The notes: a model not told the origin generated them from the sequence alone. DNA of 64,000 nucleotides from Chamaea fasciata (GCA_029207755.1 JARCOQ010000017.1:6088945-6152944), one strand, 5' to 3'; counted from the first letter of the stretch, positions 37,301 to 52,300 are shown. Translations and numbers: made by a program.

Positions 37301-40300
37301 CCTGGGCTGTGAGGGAGAGCTGGAATGAGAACCTCAAACTCTGGGATCTTTTTTTTTTTTCCCCTCGCTGCAGATCATGGCTCCTGGCAAAAGCAGCAGT
37401 GTGACCCTGCAGTCCCTGCTGCCTGATCGAGCCTACAAGGTGACCATTTCTGCCATCCACTACACGGGAGAGAGCGAGAGCACGTCCACCACGGGACGGA
37501 CAGGTACAGGGATCAGCTGGGATGTGCCGCACCTGTCAGCCTCCAGGCCACCTCTTCTGGGACAGGAATGGCCTCATTCGCACTGGGCTCTGCCTGAGGC
37601 CCGGGTTTTGTACAGCAATAGCCATGAAAAATGAAAATCCTGCCCCAGTTTCTGTGCTCCTGTGAGTCACTGGCAATTCTGGGGTGAGTGTGAAGGGCTG
37701 CCGGCCCTCTGGGTTTTGAGCCAGGCTTCACAGTCTTGAATACCAGAGCTCAGGCATGGCTTCAGGATGGGCTAGGAGAGGGTCAGGTCAGATATTAGGA
37801 AATATTTCTTCACTGAAGGAGTGGTTAAGTGCTGGACAATGCTCCCCAGGGTAGGGTCACCATCCCTAGAAGTGTTAAAACCCGAGCAGACGTGGCACTT
37901 CCCATTGGGGTTGAGTGGACTTGGTGGTATTTGGTCAAAGGTTGGACTTTAAGGTCTTTCCCCACTTTATCGTTCTATGATTTCTTTCTCTTTCAGCTCC
38001 GGTGCTGTCCAAATTCCCTTCCATCCGAGGATTCATCCCACCTAAAACAGAGGGTAAATCATCTCCTCTAAAGTCCTGCTTTGTGTTGTTGGTTTGGGAT
38101 TCAGTAGCAGACAGCACAGTGTGGGCTCTGCAGAGCAGCAGGAGGGGTCCATCAGCTCTTGACAGATGCCCCTGGGGACAACCCAAGGACAACAGAAACC
38201 ACAGAACTCCTTAACAGCAGGCTCAGTAAAGAGACCTGCAGTATTTTAGAGGATTTCTGCACAATTTGACTAAAATGTAGTGCAGGGAAGTGTGACATGT
38301 TTTAAATTAAAATTCCCTGTAAAGTCCCTTATTAAATTTAATGAGCATATGCTCTCATAGCTGATAGAAAGCAAACTATGAAATGGATTAGTGAGAAATG
38401 TTGAATTAATGGGGTTATAAAAAAGTTTCTAATAAGTAAATATTAGAATGCAGATACTGTTGCAGTGCTGGCTTTCTCTGACTATTTGAAACTATTCCAA
38501 GCAAAATTTCAGTTTTAAAATTTATTGAGTGAAGTCAAGATTGAAGAATCAGGCAGCTTAGATGAAAAAATTTAGTTTATAGCCACCAAAAGACATACAA
38601 GATTAAGTGGTTTATTGAGGTGTTCAGATCACAGTGGAAAAGTCCTGTGAACTTTCAAGCAGAAAACAATCTCTCAAAAGGCTGATGAGTCACCTTGTAG
38701 AATTTAATATAGATGTTTGGCTATGGTAGCTGAAAAGACAATAGAAGAAGTACTAAATTCTTTATGTTTTATAAAGTATCTTTTTTTGAAGAAGGAGACA
38801 CAGTATGTAACAATGCTGGGAAAACAGTTGGACGTGCAATAAAAGACTCTAATATTGATATACAACCAAATTATCGAGAGAAATGGTCTGACATTGCAGG
38901 AGTGAATGTTTATTGAACAGTGAGTAACTGCATTGGGCTGGGATTTGGAGAGAAAAACAAAAACCAAAGAAGATAACAAGACAGCAGGAATCTTAGGCTG
39001 GAAAGTCTAGGGAAAAATCTTCAAAGCAGAAGTGAAACTGCCAGTGTCAGGGATCCTTGCCCTGACTCTGAGAGGCTTCACCCAAGCTGAGCATTGCCTG
39101 ATCAAAGAGCTGTGAGCAATCCCAGTGCCCAGCTGGGAAGGAGGGGAGAATTGCCAGGGATGTAAGCAACAGGGACTCTGGGGCCCGGGCAAGGGTCAGA
39201 ATGGGCTCACTGAGTCCCAAACAAGAAAGTCAGATACCTGGGAAATGGACACGTTTACAGCCTGCTTTGGGATCATTTCTTTTTTGTTTTTTTTTCCATT
39301 CATCATGTTTCAATTCCGAGAGAGCTGGAGAGGGACTTTTCACAAGGGTGTGGAACGATAGAACAAAGGGGGATGGCTTCAAACTGACAAAGAGCAGGCT
39401 CGGATTAGATGTTAGGAAGAAACTCTTCCCTGTGAGAGTGGGGAGGCCCTGGCACAGAGAGGCTGTGGCTGCCCCATCCCTGGAAGTGTCCAAGGCCAGG
39501 TTGGATAGGGCTTGGAGCAACCTGGGATAGTGGAAGGTGTCCCATGGCAGGGGGTGGAACAGGATGATCTTTAATGTCCCTTCCAACCCAAACCACTCTC
39601 TAAGATTGAGAAATGTTTGTTTCTGGAAGGAGAAGGGAAAGAGTAGTGTACAGGTTGAAGTTCATGCATGCAAAGGCTCGTCAAGCTCAGCATTGCAAGG
39701 GTCAAGTTTCAGAAACTGATTTTTCAATGGATTTCCATAGATCCCTTCAATAGTTTAACACCCAGTTCTACAGGAATTATGGTATGTAAAAATTAAGCAT
39801 CAATTGGAACAACGGAGGTCATGGTACCTTGTAAGTCTTTGTGGTTTAAATCCTGGCTTTAGTGGTCCTGTGGCCATCAGAGTCATTGGGTGCCCTTTCT
39901 TCACCACTAGGAATGGCATTGAAAGTCTCACAGGCTTAGGAATCTCAGGTCTTTTGGGGAGAGTGAGTCACCTCCTTTCAATGTTTTGTACATTTTACAA
40001 AGGTTAGGCTGCTGATGAGGTAGGAAATGGCATTGATGCAAGAATGGCAAGGCTGTGCTGAAGCCTCAGTACAATGAGCTCTTAGATTCTATTACCTTGA
40101 TGACTTAAAAAAACCCCTTGTGAAACAGCCCATCCTGCCAAATATCCTTGATTTTCAGGGACATTTCTCATTTTGCGTCAAGCATTCCCTTTGTCCCAGC
40201 TCCATCTGGCATCCACGTTTACAGCCAATCCGTGGCCTGGGATTTACATGGCAGCAGATGATTGAAAGTAGCATTCATGAGCTGTTTTCTAAAACACCCC

Positions 40301-43300
40301 TTTACCTGAGCCTTTAAACAGAGTGCTGGTAGCCCTGGTGCCTCAGGTTCCAGCTTCACATCCCCACCTCTTCTCTGGTCTTGCTTTTTGTCCTGTGGCA
40401 TCTCAGAGGATTCATCAAGAGGATTTCTGAAAGACAAACTGCAAAACTTTTCAAAACTCTCTGTGTTTTCTGAAAGAAATCAAAAGCCAGACTCTCAAGC
40501 TTAGATACATTTTTTTTGCTGTGTGTATTTATAATTGCAGGTACAAAATTTGAAACTGCATATATCTTTATTTTACCACACTACTAAGGCACTGTTAAAA
40601 GAAAAAAAAATGTTTTGATGTCTGCTTTTTTAAAAAAAAAACTTGCCAAAAACGATGCTCTCTTGTATTTCATATCATCAGGTGCCAGGTGAGTTAGTCG
40701 AAAGTGATCATGGAGATGTTTGATGATGAAAGACATTATTTTTATTCTGGTGATAGGCAAGCCAGGAAACAACTTTTAAGTTTGCATAAACATCAATTCT
40801 CTCTTTCTCCATACATATATATAAACAAGGTTAAAGTCCAAGCTCTGAATGAAGCTGCAGGATGTTCTAAGTTTTGCTCTCCTCTATCTAAAGGAACTGT
40901 GTTCATTTTGCTTTTATAATACCCTGCTGTCTTTTTTCCCTCTAATAGTTTTCCCGTTTTATTCTGTCCTCACAGCCTGCCCCAGCATCACCTCCATGGA
41001 AGGTTCCAGAAGAGGTACGGTAGCTGATCCAAGCCCTGGTGCTGCTGGGCTGTGACTGAAAACACTGCCTGGTCTTGATTTGGAGACCTGTGCGAGAGCT
41101 GAGTGTGGGGATAATGTCCCAAGGAAAAGGGGAGAAGCGTGAGAACCAAAATTGGAACATATCTTTTGTCAGGTAGAAGAATATTTTGCAGCACCTGAAT
41201 TGTTATGCTCTGCTGCTCCACCAGCTCGTGCTCTCGGCTGTCAGGGCTCAACACCAGGATTTTCACCAGCCTTGAGGAGGTGAAGCTTCAAACAGCCCTT
41301 GAATTTCAAGAGGATTCCTAGCTCCCAAAGGCTCCTCAGAATGTCAAACTCCAAACTCTCAGTCTGTCCCCGGGGTCACCTGTGCATCCTGCAGAGGTCT
41401 CTCAGCCCGAGGAGCTCTCTGCAGTCAGGCTGCACGGGTTTTGCTGGGGCAGGAATTTCCCCTTTCTCCTGTCTGTGCCAAGGGAGCTGTCCGTGCTGTT
41501 GGTTTTGCTGCAAGTGTTTCTTACTGAGAAAGCAGTGAGTTCTTCTTAGAAGGGGGCATCACCGCCTCCCCAGAGAGTTCTGAGTTACAGGTGAGACTGA
41601 GGAACTGGCTGCAGTTCTCAGCTCTGGTTACTCTGTGGTTGAGTCACTTCATCTTTGCCCATAGCCAGGTTGGCCCTGAGCAAATTGATCTTGCAGGGAA
41701 CATCCCTGCCCGTGGAATTGGATGATCTTTAAGGTCCCTTCCAACTTTAGGTGTTCTGTGATTCCATGACTCTGTGATAATAATGGGATTATATTTCAAG
41801 ACGTTTTTAATTGTGACTCAAGCCTTCTCCTCCTGTGAATTTTAAAGGAAGTCTCAGTGTTATAAGCTCCATATCAGAGATAAATGGGCCTCAAGTAGGT
41901 AGTTTATTTCAGCAAACTCCCTTGTACTGCTGGGATATGAAAAAAATCATATAAATATAAAGATAAAAGCACCCAGCCCCGAGGCAAAATGAAAACTCAA
42001 GCCAAGGAACTGCAGAAGATTGTGAATGGTGAAGGGGTGAGGGAATCCAGACTGAAAGCACCACACTGACACGAAGCCCTTCCATTTGTTCCTTCCTCAA
42101 GAAGGAACCATCTCCTTCATCCCAGTCTGCTGCAAACTCAGATAAACTCAAACAGAATCCAAACGGTGAGATCTTACTGAAGAGAAAACTTCAATGAAAA
42201 TGACTTGGAGCTTTAATGATGAGCTGGGGAGAGAGATGAAGCTGCATGAGGCCGAGGAGATGTCAGAGGTGTCAGGGGAGAATCTCTGTAGCCCACACAA
42301 GGCAGGTCAGCCCTGGGTGTCTCCTGAAAATAGAGAGAAATGGAAAAGTTCGTTTTTTAAAGCTTTTTTCTTATTTTTTTCTGGCTCTTACACATAAGGC
42401 ATTTCAGAGTAGAAATCATTTTCTCTCCCTGCTAGCAATTACTGGACTGATTCCATGCCTTTTGAAGATAATACTTTGTGTGCAGTTGAAAGGAAGAAAT
42501 CGTTGGAGTAACATCTTTCTCATTCGGGTTTTTTTCATTCTGAAGATTTGAAAACACAGTTGTGAAAGCCTCCATCTTTTGTCCACTCTCCTCCAAGAGG
42601 AAGAGATCACAAAAAATGCGCACACAATCTTATTTTCCTTGGCTGCCATTTGAGGGCTACACTCGAGCTGATGTTGTGTCATTAATGGCATTTTCTCCTG
42701 TCGCCTTCTCTGTGCTGATTCAACCTGCTCTTCAGACACACTTATTTTGCACTCCTGCCTAACCACTGATTTCTCTGTCTTCCTTTGTTCCAGGATTTGA
42801 TATGATGGAAGTTTTTGGCTTGGTAGAGAAGGAATATTCCTCCATTAAAGGCGTGGCCATGGAGCCCTTTGTATTCAGCGGCTCCCGCACCTTCACCCTG
42901 TTCAGGGACATCCAGCTCACCCAGAGGACCAGGTGGGAGCAGAGCTCTGGCTGTTGCCATCCTCATCCTCAGCCTGATGCCACGTGCACAGCAAAGGAAG
43001 GTCGTTTTGGGGAGGAATAGTGCAGCCCCGCTGGCAACTTCCAAATTAAATGATAAATATGATCAGCTAAATCAAATCATTGGTAGATTGAAAAAAATAG
43101 CCAGAGGGTTTTTAGTTAATGTGTTAATAAATAGACCCCTGACTTTCCTCGAGATGAGTTGTCATGTAGAAATTAAGGGGACGCAATAGTATTTATTATA
43201 CATTTGTACAGCCAAACATTTTCACAGTGCTGTTTTTGGTTTTTACAAAATCACTTTTTTCCAGCTTTTTTTGGTTGCTGTGATGGACGTGAGGGTCCTG

Positions 43301-46300
43301 TCAGGTATGGACACTGCACCAGTCTTTAGGCATTCTATCCGCAGCCACCTACACTTCAGGGATGGCAGTCTGGTGTCACATTTTCATCTTCAATCCCTTC
43401 TCACAAATATCTCTGATTTGGAGAGAGATCTTTGCTTTAGAAAATATCCCTCACAGCTGCTCTCTGCAGCCTGGGCTGCATTGATGAGAAGGAATAACCA
43501 CTGGCTGTGGGTTGTGCCTTGACCCCATTCCCTTGCATGTGAAGCTTCTCCACGGGGTCCCAAGCAAGGCAGGCAGCTCCTGTGACCTCATTCCTTTTTT
43601 ATGATTGTGAATCAGGAGTGATCTGACTCCTGACATTCATTTCTTCTTGGTTTAAAGCCTAATTACTGAGCCACTGACTCCGCTTAATCTTAGTTAAAGA
43701 AGCAAAGCTTCTTAGAGTAAACAGAGTGGGGGAGATTCAGAGAAACCTTTGGTCTAAAAACTCAGGAAATGATGGGCAAATCCTTTTGTTCAACTCTTAG
43801 AGATGCCATTCCAAGGACATTACCCCTTCAGAAACTGAGAGAGAAAGAAGAAACTTGTATTATTTATGAATCAGTCCTGAAAAGATGCCTGATGGGTTGT
43901 GTTTATGCCGTGCCAATGTGTCTTGTTTCAGATTACAGGCGTGTTTCAGGCAAAACCAATTTGACCTTCCCTTATTGCTTTGTATCCTCTCACTGCTGCT
44001 GAGCCTAAATCCTGCAGCTGGGATGTGGGGACCCAGAGGGGGCTTTTCTGTGGGCTCAGTGCTTATCCCTGAAGGGCATTTACACTGATTTAGGATGATA
44101 GAATCATTTAGGTTGGAAGAATCACTGAGTTCCAACCATTACCTTAATGCTGCCAGGTCTGCCACTAAACCATGTCCCTAAGCCAAGAGTTTTGTGCCAA
44201 GGTTTAAAGATTTACCCCATGATATATGGCAACCGTTCCTCCTTCTTGAAGAGGAGACCTGAGGGAGTGCTTTGGAACCTGGCAGGGATGTTTTGCAAGC
44301 CTCTACTGAACTCTCATCTCTAAAGCACTGAGGCTGCACTCGCTGTGGCATTCCCTGAGGCAGCTCTGGCAGTGATGGATTGACACCAACGGCTCCACCT
44401 GAGCATCCCCCAGGCATGAGGAGAAGGCCCATGAGTGCTCATCCCTCACCACAGACTCCAGCAGGCACAGGCTCTTACCGGACATATCACCATCAACTCC
44501 TGGGAGCAAAGCTTTTCCAGGCCCCCCTGCCCAGCAAACACTGGGATGAGGCTGCAGGGTGTTGCCTGGTGATTTAAATCCCTGATGTCCCCTTGCTTTA
44601 TGTCATTCCAGTGATGTCCACCTGTTTTCCATCCCACCTGAGCACACCATCATCGTCCTCCTGCGCCTCCTGCCCGACACCCCCAAGGAGCCCTTTGCTG
44701 TGTGGCAGGTCACAGACGAGGACTTTCAGCCTCTCCTGGGTGTCAACCTTGACCGTGAGATTTCTTGCCAAATACGTTAAATAATACGTTACATTAAAAC
44801 ATTTTATATACATACACACACACATTTAATACATTAAAACATCTTTTCAAGCAGCAGAACTCACTTGGGATGTTTTAGTGGTTCCCTTCCTCAGCAGCAG
44901 TTTCTTGGGAAGCTCTGTCGTGGCTGCCAATCTCACATTTAAAACACTGCCCAGTGCAATTGAAAGATGTGTTTTCATTTTTATTCCACTTGTAGCATAT
45001 TTTTTATTTTTACATATTTTTTTCAGTTGTCTAGAAGTACTTCTGGAAAACATAGGAAATCTTCCACCATGTTTAAGCCTAATTATTTACTATTGTATAT
45101 ATGTGTGAAATCAATTTCTAAGCTGTTATTTGTCCTATTTTCCCTGCAGCCAGTAAGAAATCCTTGACCTATTTCAATCATGACTACAAGGCTGATTTAC
45201 AGGAAGTCTCCTTCGATGAGCAGGAAGTGAAGAAGATATTCTATGGGAGCTTTCACAAGGTCCTTATCAAGAGAGGGAGAAATGTGGCTCATGATCTCGC
45301 TCTGGTCAGGGAGTATTGTTCAAACTGAGGAGTGATCATCCAAATGCTTTCCATCCTGGTTGCCAGGGAAGTGGTCAACCTCTTGGATATGCTGAAATTC
45401 ATAATTGTAAAGAACTTAGGTGGACCTCGTGATCAAAATACGATTTCCACATATTGATTTTTTCCTTTTTTCCCTTTTATTGATTTTTTCCCCAGACTCC
45501 AAAAACAGAGGGTTTTTTTTGGTCTTTATAATCAGGAAAAACTGAAATTTTTTAGGTTTTAGGTTTGTTTGTTTTGTTTGTTTGTTTTAGAATTTAGAAT
45601 TTAGGTAACCATTTAGTTCTGGATGAAAGGAAAGGAGAATCCAGCCTTGAGAAAACCACTTTGTCACTCATAATAGGGTGGGGGTTTTGGCTGTCTGTGT
45701 CCTCATAGCAAAGGGATTGCACCCAAATGAGCAACGAGCCCTTTCCATGGGTGTCTGTGGGCAGGTTCATTACTCAGCTCCAGAAAGGAGAGGTGAGGGG
45801 ATCAACAGGGGAAGACACATACTAAAACCTACTCCTGGGCCCCCCTCCATCCATTCACTGATTAAAAACACCCCACCCATCTCAGCAGCAGGCTGGGGAT
45901 GGGGACAGAAGGTGTTCCTGTCAGTAGGAGAGCCCCTCATCCCACCCCGGAGCTCCAACACGGCTTTCTCCTCCTGCTGCCCAGGTGCACGTGGCCGTGA
46001 GCCACTCCAAGGTCAAGCTCTATGTGGACTGTAAGAAAATAGCAGAGAAGCCCATCAACACCCTCGGCAGCGTCTCCACCGCCGGCTTCATCATGCTGGG
46101 AAAGGTGACCCGGACCAGGGGGCCCCGCAGCGGCTCCGTGCCCGTGAGTGCCGGGATCTGGGGCTGGCTGGGCTGGGCACGGGGCAGGAGAGTCACCTCA
46201 CCCTCATCTGAACCCTCCAACGCTGCTGTGCTGCACAGCTGTGTCCTGATCCCGCTGATCCCTGCGGGTTTAATGAGCTTTCCCAGCACCGGGAGAGCGT

Positions 46301-49300
46301 TTTTGTCCCCCCTGCCATGGTGTGGGGACTGTGATGGGGGGTGGCAGCAGGAGAGTGTCCCACAGGAGCTTTCTGCTGGCTGCATCCCCCGGGCGTGGGC
46401 AAGCACAGCTCCTGCACGGAGATGCTGAGGCAGACAGGAGGGGTTGGGAATTGTTTCTGCAAGGAAACTCGGGCACATGAGCCCACACGGAGCGGTGTCG
46501 GGAGATGCTGGTGGCTGAAGGCAGCAGGGCTGGGTGTGCTTCTGTCTCCGGTGTGTTTGGATTTGTCTATTTGAATGCAAATTAGGGGGAAATAATCTCC
46601 AGTAGAGAGGCTCTTTATCAGCTGCTCCTTGGGAAAAAACCCCAACCCAACAGTGAGTGCTGGCCAGTGGGTCTGTCCTCACTGCTTCACACAGCTCTGC
46701 AGGGAGCTGCGCCCTGCCAGGGGACAGGAAAAAGGGGATGTGTGGACTCGGTGTCCTGGCCTGTGCACAGTCCCCAGGGCAAAAAAACACCCTTCTTCTG
46801 TCTGTTCCACTCTTACTCCCCAAAGGAATGTTAATTCTGTGCAGAATCAGTGGCAAGTTCATCACTCACAAGGTTCTAGTGGGGCTGCAGGAAATCATTC
46901 ACCACGGATGTGAAGATCTTGCTCCTTGGCTCTGCTTTTAGATCTAGAAGTCCAGGGGAAAATGGCTCATCAGGTGATTTATAACTCCCCTTGCCTCCAA
47001 GCAGCGCTGTAAAAATGCTTTGTCCCATGTCCTTCCCAATTGCAAACTGAGAGGCAGAGGTCTGGGACACACCAGGAAAAACGTGGAATTGCCTGGAGGA
47101 AATGAGGTCTGCTGCGTAACAAATCGGGGGACAGTGTGTTCAATCAGTATTTACTTGTTTCCTGCATAAATTCTCTGGCAATTTGATCACAAGGCTGTGG
47201 CCATCAAGGCAGGAATCTGTGCTTTCCTCGTCCCTCCCAAATTCTCTCTTCGAGCAGCTTAGCTAGACAGGTCTGGCCAAATAATGAACAACTTTGTGCC
47301 ATCCCCACTCCCGTTGCCTTTCAAGCACAGCAACGTTTCACATCTCCCACAGCTCTGCTGCCCTTGAGAAGACAGAGTGCCTCATTATTGGTTATCATGG
47401 AACCTTATTTAATTTAAGAAATCTTTAAATGCCACTTGATCTGCAGGACTCATCTGTATCCGTGTGCTGCCTGTCACCCTCCCTGGGCTGTAGAGCTTGC
47501 TCCTTGTTAAATGCATGGAGTGAAAGAAAAAAAAAAACAAAAAAAGAAAAAAAAAGATGAGAAATGGTGTCAAGGAAAGAAAAATTATTCTCTGCCTCAT
47601 TATTTTGTTTGGCTTTGTGCAGTGTGTGCTTTTTTGTTAATCAGAATGGGAAGATGGGGCTGTTGAGAAGGAGGCAGTGAGAGCCTGATTGGGGTTTCTG
47701 GGGAAGGGATCACATCTGCCCTGGGAAATGCTGCTGCCACATTTACCTTTCTCCCCATGCCCCCAAGGGGAGCAAATCAAAGTTTGCTTTCACATTTTGG
47801 TGGTGCTGGAGCCCAATTAGTTGAGAACCTGCTGCTATTGCAGGGCTGTGAGTAAATTGGAGACGTGATGTGAAGCTGCTTTGTTGACTTGCTTAGCAGG
47901 ACAGAGACCTGAGGGCTTGTGGAACACTCAGTCTGGGGGCAGTTCTCATGTTGTGGCTTTTTTGGGACACAGTTATAATTGGGATCACACAGAAGAATCC
48001 TGTCAAATCATCCCTGAAGATTATTTTTATCACTTGAACTTCATAGGATTTGGTGATGGGTGGTGGGAGCCAATGCTACTTTCTCATCAAACTCTCTTTT
48101 TTTCCCCCCCAGTTCCAGCTGCAGTCTCTGCAGATCCTGTGCAGCAGTGTGGGGGCAGAGCAGGACAGATGCTGTGATCTCCCTGCACTGGTGAGACAAG
48201 GGGCACTGCTCTGCTCATTGGCAGGAGGCTAGGGAGGATGGAACGAGCCCAGGGCACTGAAGTGATGCTGCAAATGATTTTGATAGACTTAAGAGGGAAA
48301 GCGTTTTTGTTTTTTTGTTTTTTTTTTCCCACTTGGGAATAACATCAGTGTGGTTCTTGGTGGAGTAAACAAAACTATGTTTGCTTCAAAAAGAATGAAA
48401 ACTTCCAATCCTGGTGCAGTGCATATTTTTCCTGGCACAACCTCATCCAGGAGCCCTGGCAGCCCTACAGCTTTGCTGCCATCTCAGCCCTGAGGCACAA
48501 CATCCCCCACTCTTCCTTTCGCTTCTCTGCTCAACACAGAGAGCTGCTATGTGGGGTGTATAAATATGTAGAAAGGAGAAAATTATCTTCCAATATGTAT
48601 TTTGCACATTGCAGGCAGGGCTGGTTCATAGTGGTTTTTTTGGTGTTTTTTTGGGTTTTTTTTTGTTTTTTTTTTTTTTTTTTTTTTTGTCTACATTTGT
48701 TATTCAACAGAAGAAATGAAGCACTCGATTGCTCACAAAAATCACTCAGTGGAGGAGAAAAAAAGTCTGATTTTCTTCACGTAAAAGACTGAATTTTGAA
48801 ACACTGAGTGCTGTACTTGTGATCCATCCTGCTCTTGCTGTGCAGCTGCTCATGACTGGTTTTGGCTTGATTTCATTTCAGAGGGATGAGGACACCTGCC
48901 CTACCTTGGCTCCTGCCTGTTCTTGCACTTCTGGGCGCCCAGGCTTGCCAGGACCCCCAGGGCCCCCTGTAAGTTCCCCCTCCCACCTGGTGTGTTGCAT
49001 GCGCTGCTGCTGCTGCTTCATTTCCCGTGGCATGCTGGGCACGTGGGGAACACTCCTGGGGCTCTGGGAGGTTTTAGAGTGACAGAATCGCTCAGGTTGG
49101 GAAAGTTCCTAAAGATCATTGAGTCCATCCGTTAATCAGGGCTGCCAAGCTCAGCTCTAAACCGTGTCCCCAGCTCTAAACCATATCCCCAACTCTAAAC
49201 CACCCCTCATCTCACCTTTTAAATCCCTGCAGCAATGGTGACTCCACCCCTGCCCTGAGCAGCCTGTGCCAGGGCTTGACAGCCCTTTTGGTGAAAAAGT

Positions 49301-52300
49301 TTTATCCTCATGTCTAATCTAAACCTCCCCTGGTGGAACTCGAGGCCATTTCCTCCCATCCTAACTCAAGGAGCTTTTCCAGGGCAAGGCTGAGAGTTTC
49401 CCTTTGGATTTTTGGATGGTGATGAAATGGGGAGATGGGGAGTTGGCAGCGCAACAGCTGCAGCTGGGAACAGGCTGAGCAGCTCCTGGTTCCGCATTAA
49501 TCCTCTTAGGAGAGGAGGACAGGTCACCCTCAGTGTCTGCAGAGATTTCATGGATTGGAGGCTCTGAAATTCTCTGTAAATTTAAGGGGAAAAAAAACCC
49601 AACTCACCAAAAAAATCTTCCTATCTGGATCCTATGTTAAATTGGAGCCTTGTAACTGTCTGTGTGGGTGGACAGTGTAAAGAGAAAGGGGAGACTTTGC
49701 TATCCTGTCTGTCCCCAAAGCTCTCTTTCTGTTCAGTGAATGTCACTTGCAAGAAAACCCTGAAGAAATGAGGGGGAAGAGAAAACAGCCATTACATATG
49801 CAGTATGCTCAGGAAAAAGGGCATAAATTCTGCCTATAAATTCCATTATGGATGTGGGAAAGCTGTCATGGGCTCAAATCCCAGAAGAAAATATTCCCAT
49901 TACACACTAGGAAGCAGTTATTAAAAATTTTGCTTTTTGAAAGTCTAGGGAAGAATATGTGATTTGCACAAGGCAGCTGAAACCTGGCGGACAACCTGTC
50001 CAGAGCACCTCAGTTCAACCGCTCCAGGTGCTTTTCTCCCGGAAAATAACCATGATGGGAATATTTGCCTTCTTTTTCAAGTGAAAAGGTCTCAGATCAC
50101 CTCCTGCACTGACCTGTGGTTTAGCTGTGAGTTCAGTTCTGTGCGAGGAGAGTGCCTCATTGCAGAGTAATTACTTGCTCGTTCCGGTGGAAGTTTAATT
50201 AACAGCACACTCCACTGTCACAGTTTGCTCCAATATCCTAAGTGCATAATTACCAGCTTGCATTACCCTATGGTTTAAGCATCACCACAGACAACTCCTT
50301 AAAGAGCAGGACTCTTTAAAGCATTAGAGGAAATCGGGTTTTGACACATAACCTTCTCCTCACACCACTGAACCCCTGGTAATTTGCTGCAGTTACAACA
50401 GCACTCACTGCTATTTTTAAAACTCCAGTTAGCAAGACATGTCCCACCTTGTATTTATCACTGTCCTTAATAAGTGTGTCTGACTAGATCCAGCTGCCTT
50501 CTGAAATGAGTTTCTGGGCACTTCAGAAAGCACCTTTCCCAAAGTTCCCAGCCGGTGCTTCTCAATTCAAATCCATGGGGTTTTTTTTGATTCAGGAATA
50601 GCAATGTTCAGATTAAGATGTCAAAAATTCACACAAAATGAGTTCATGCCAGAAGGCTGGTTTCTTCTCCCCACCCAGAGTTAGGCAGAGGCAGAGCTAA
50701 GCCAGGTCTCCCAGAGCCAGGTCTGTCCCTGATCTCAGCACGTCACTTCTCTGGGGTGGGGAGTGCAAAACCCAACTGAGTTCCAAAGGAATGTAGATGT
50801 GAGAACCCCTTTCCTTCCTTCTCAGGGGTGTTCCCATGTCCATATGAGATGTTGTCTCAGCATGGAGCCACTGAGAGGGAGTTGGAGGGAGGTTAAACAG
50901 GTTGAAACTTCATCTCTCTCTGCTGGGAATAAGTGCTGTGCTCCCAGTGCTGGTCATGGAGGGGCTGGGCTGTTACTTTCTTCTTCCCTTTCCTGCATTT
51001 CCTGGACAATTCAATTAATTTACTTCTTGTCTCGATTTATTTTGAGCTCTGTGGGGGAGGAAACATCTTTGAGTGTGGGGCAGTGAAGTGCACAGAGTTC
51101 TGTCCCCCAGGTTAGAGTGCAATAAATATGATGCTGTTCTTTGTGTCCCACTGGCAGGGCAGCCCTGGGAGGAGAGGACCTCAGGGGGAGCAGGGGGAGC
51201 CAGGACCCAAGGTGAGTCCTTAGGCTGGAGATTATCTCACTGCACCAAGCTGAGCCCAAACAATCTTAACAACACCCCAAGGAGGATGGGATCACTTATT
51301 ATTAATTAAATGCTCAGTTGGGCTTTGGAAGTTGAGATGATGAGCCTGATTGTGCTGAATTAATGCACTGTACATGGTCAGCAGTGTCCTCTGAGAGCAG
51401 CTGTGCTGGGACAGGGTCAGGCTCTGTGCTGTGGTTGCTGTTGCTGCCAAAGCTCCTGTCCAGACACACCGGTACTGCCCTGGGGCAGAGCAGCGTGAGG
51501 AGGGAGGCAGGGAGGGAACCACAGCCCTGAGGTGGGCATGAGGAATGGCTGGGTCTGAATCCCCCAGCCCTGGGGGCTGCAGCAAACCCTGGTGCAAGTG
51601 TTCACAGCTCCATGGATCAGCACAGGGCAGAGCCAGAGCAGACCACTGGCCCCATTTTTTGGGGTGACATCTGGGAGAGCAGCATGGCTGCAGGGGAAAG
51701 GTTTGGGGGAAGAAATGACAATGGACACAGATCTCAGAAATGGGCAAAGAAACGTTTCCCTTTAATTCTCTGACTACCCTGAATAACAGGAATAACTGCT
51801 TGGGAAGGTGAATTGTTCTCTGCAAAGCACCCTCTGCAGCTTTGCTGTCTGCTTCTATGAAAGATGGACCTAGATCTTGGACTTAAAATACAAAGGCAGC
51901 TGAGGTTACTGGAGATGCCCCCAGTGCCCCAGTTTAATCCTGAATCCTGTAGATGGTTCATGCTGACCCAGGCCATGCAGTGCAGCCCATGAGGAGAGCA
52001 GGAACCAACCACTTCCTTCCCCTATGATTGTTTCCTTGTCTTTGTTTTCAGGGTGAACCAGGCCCACCTGGACAAGTAGGACCAGCAGGTCCCAGTGGCC
52101 AGCAAGGCTCTCCAGGTTCCCAAGGAATCACAGTTCAGGGCCCTGTGGTATGTGACCTCTTCCATTGCCTTTTTTTCTTTTTTTTTTTTTTTTTGTCACT
52201 CTCTCTTTGCTCTTCACAGTTAGAGCCTGTCTCAGAAATGGGTGCCAGTGCTGTGATTTATGTATTTACATCCCCCTCACCAGCAGCTGAACAGCTGCAG

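Noticed and set aside
46020..46865. 281-codon open frame on the minus strand
   Set aside because: It lies antisense to COL20A1 exon 25 and GC-rich intron sequence, has no family similarity, and looks like a chance frame.
48632..48689. Long T tract as the poly(A) tail of a processed pseudogene in antisense
   Set aside because: No gene-like sequence follows on the minus strand and no flanking duplication was seen; treated as simple sequence.
49157..49203. Short ctctaaacc repeat as a telomere-like or CRISPR-like array
   Set aside because: Only three imperfect copies, lying inside an antisense CR1 fragment; a local duplication within the repeat.
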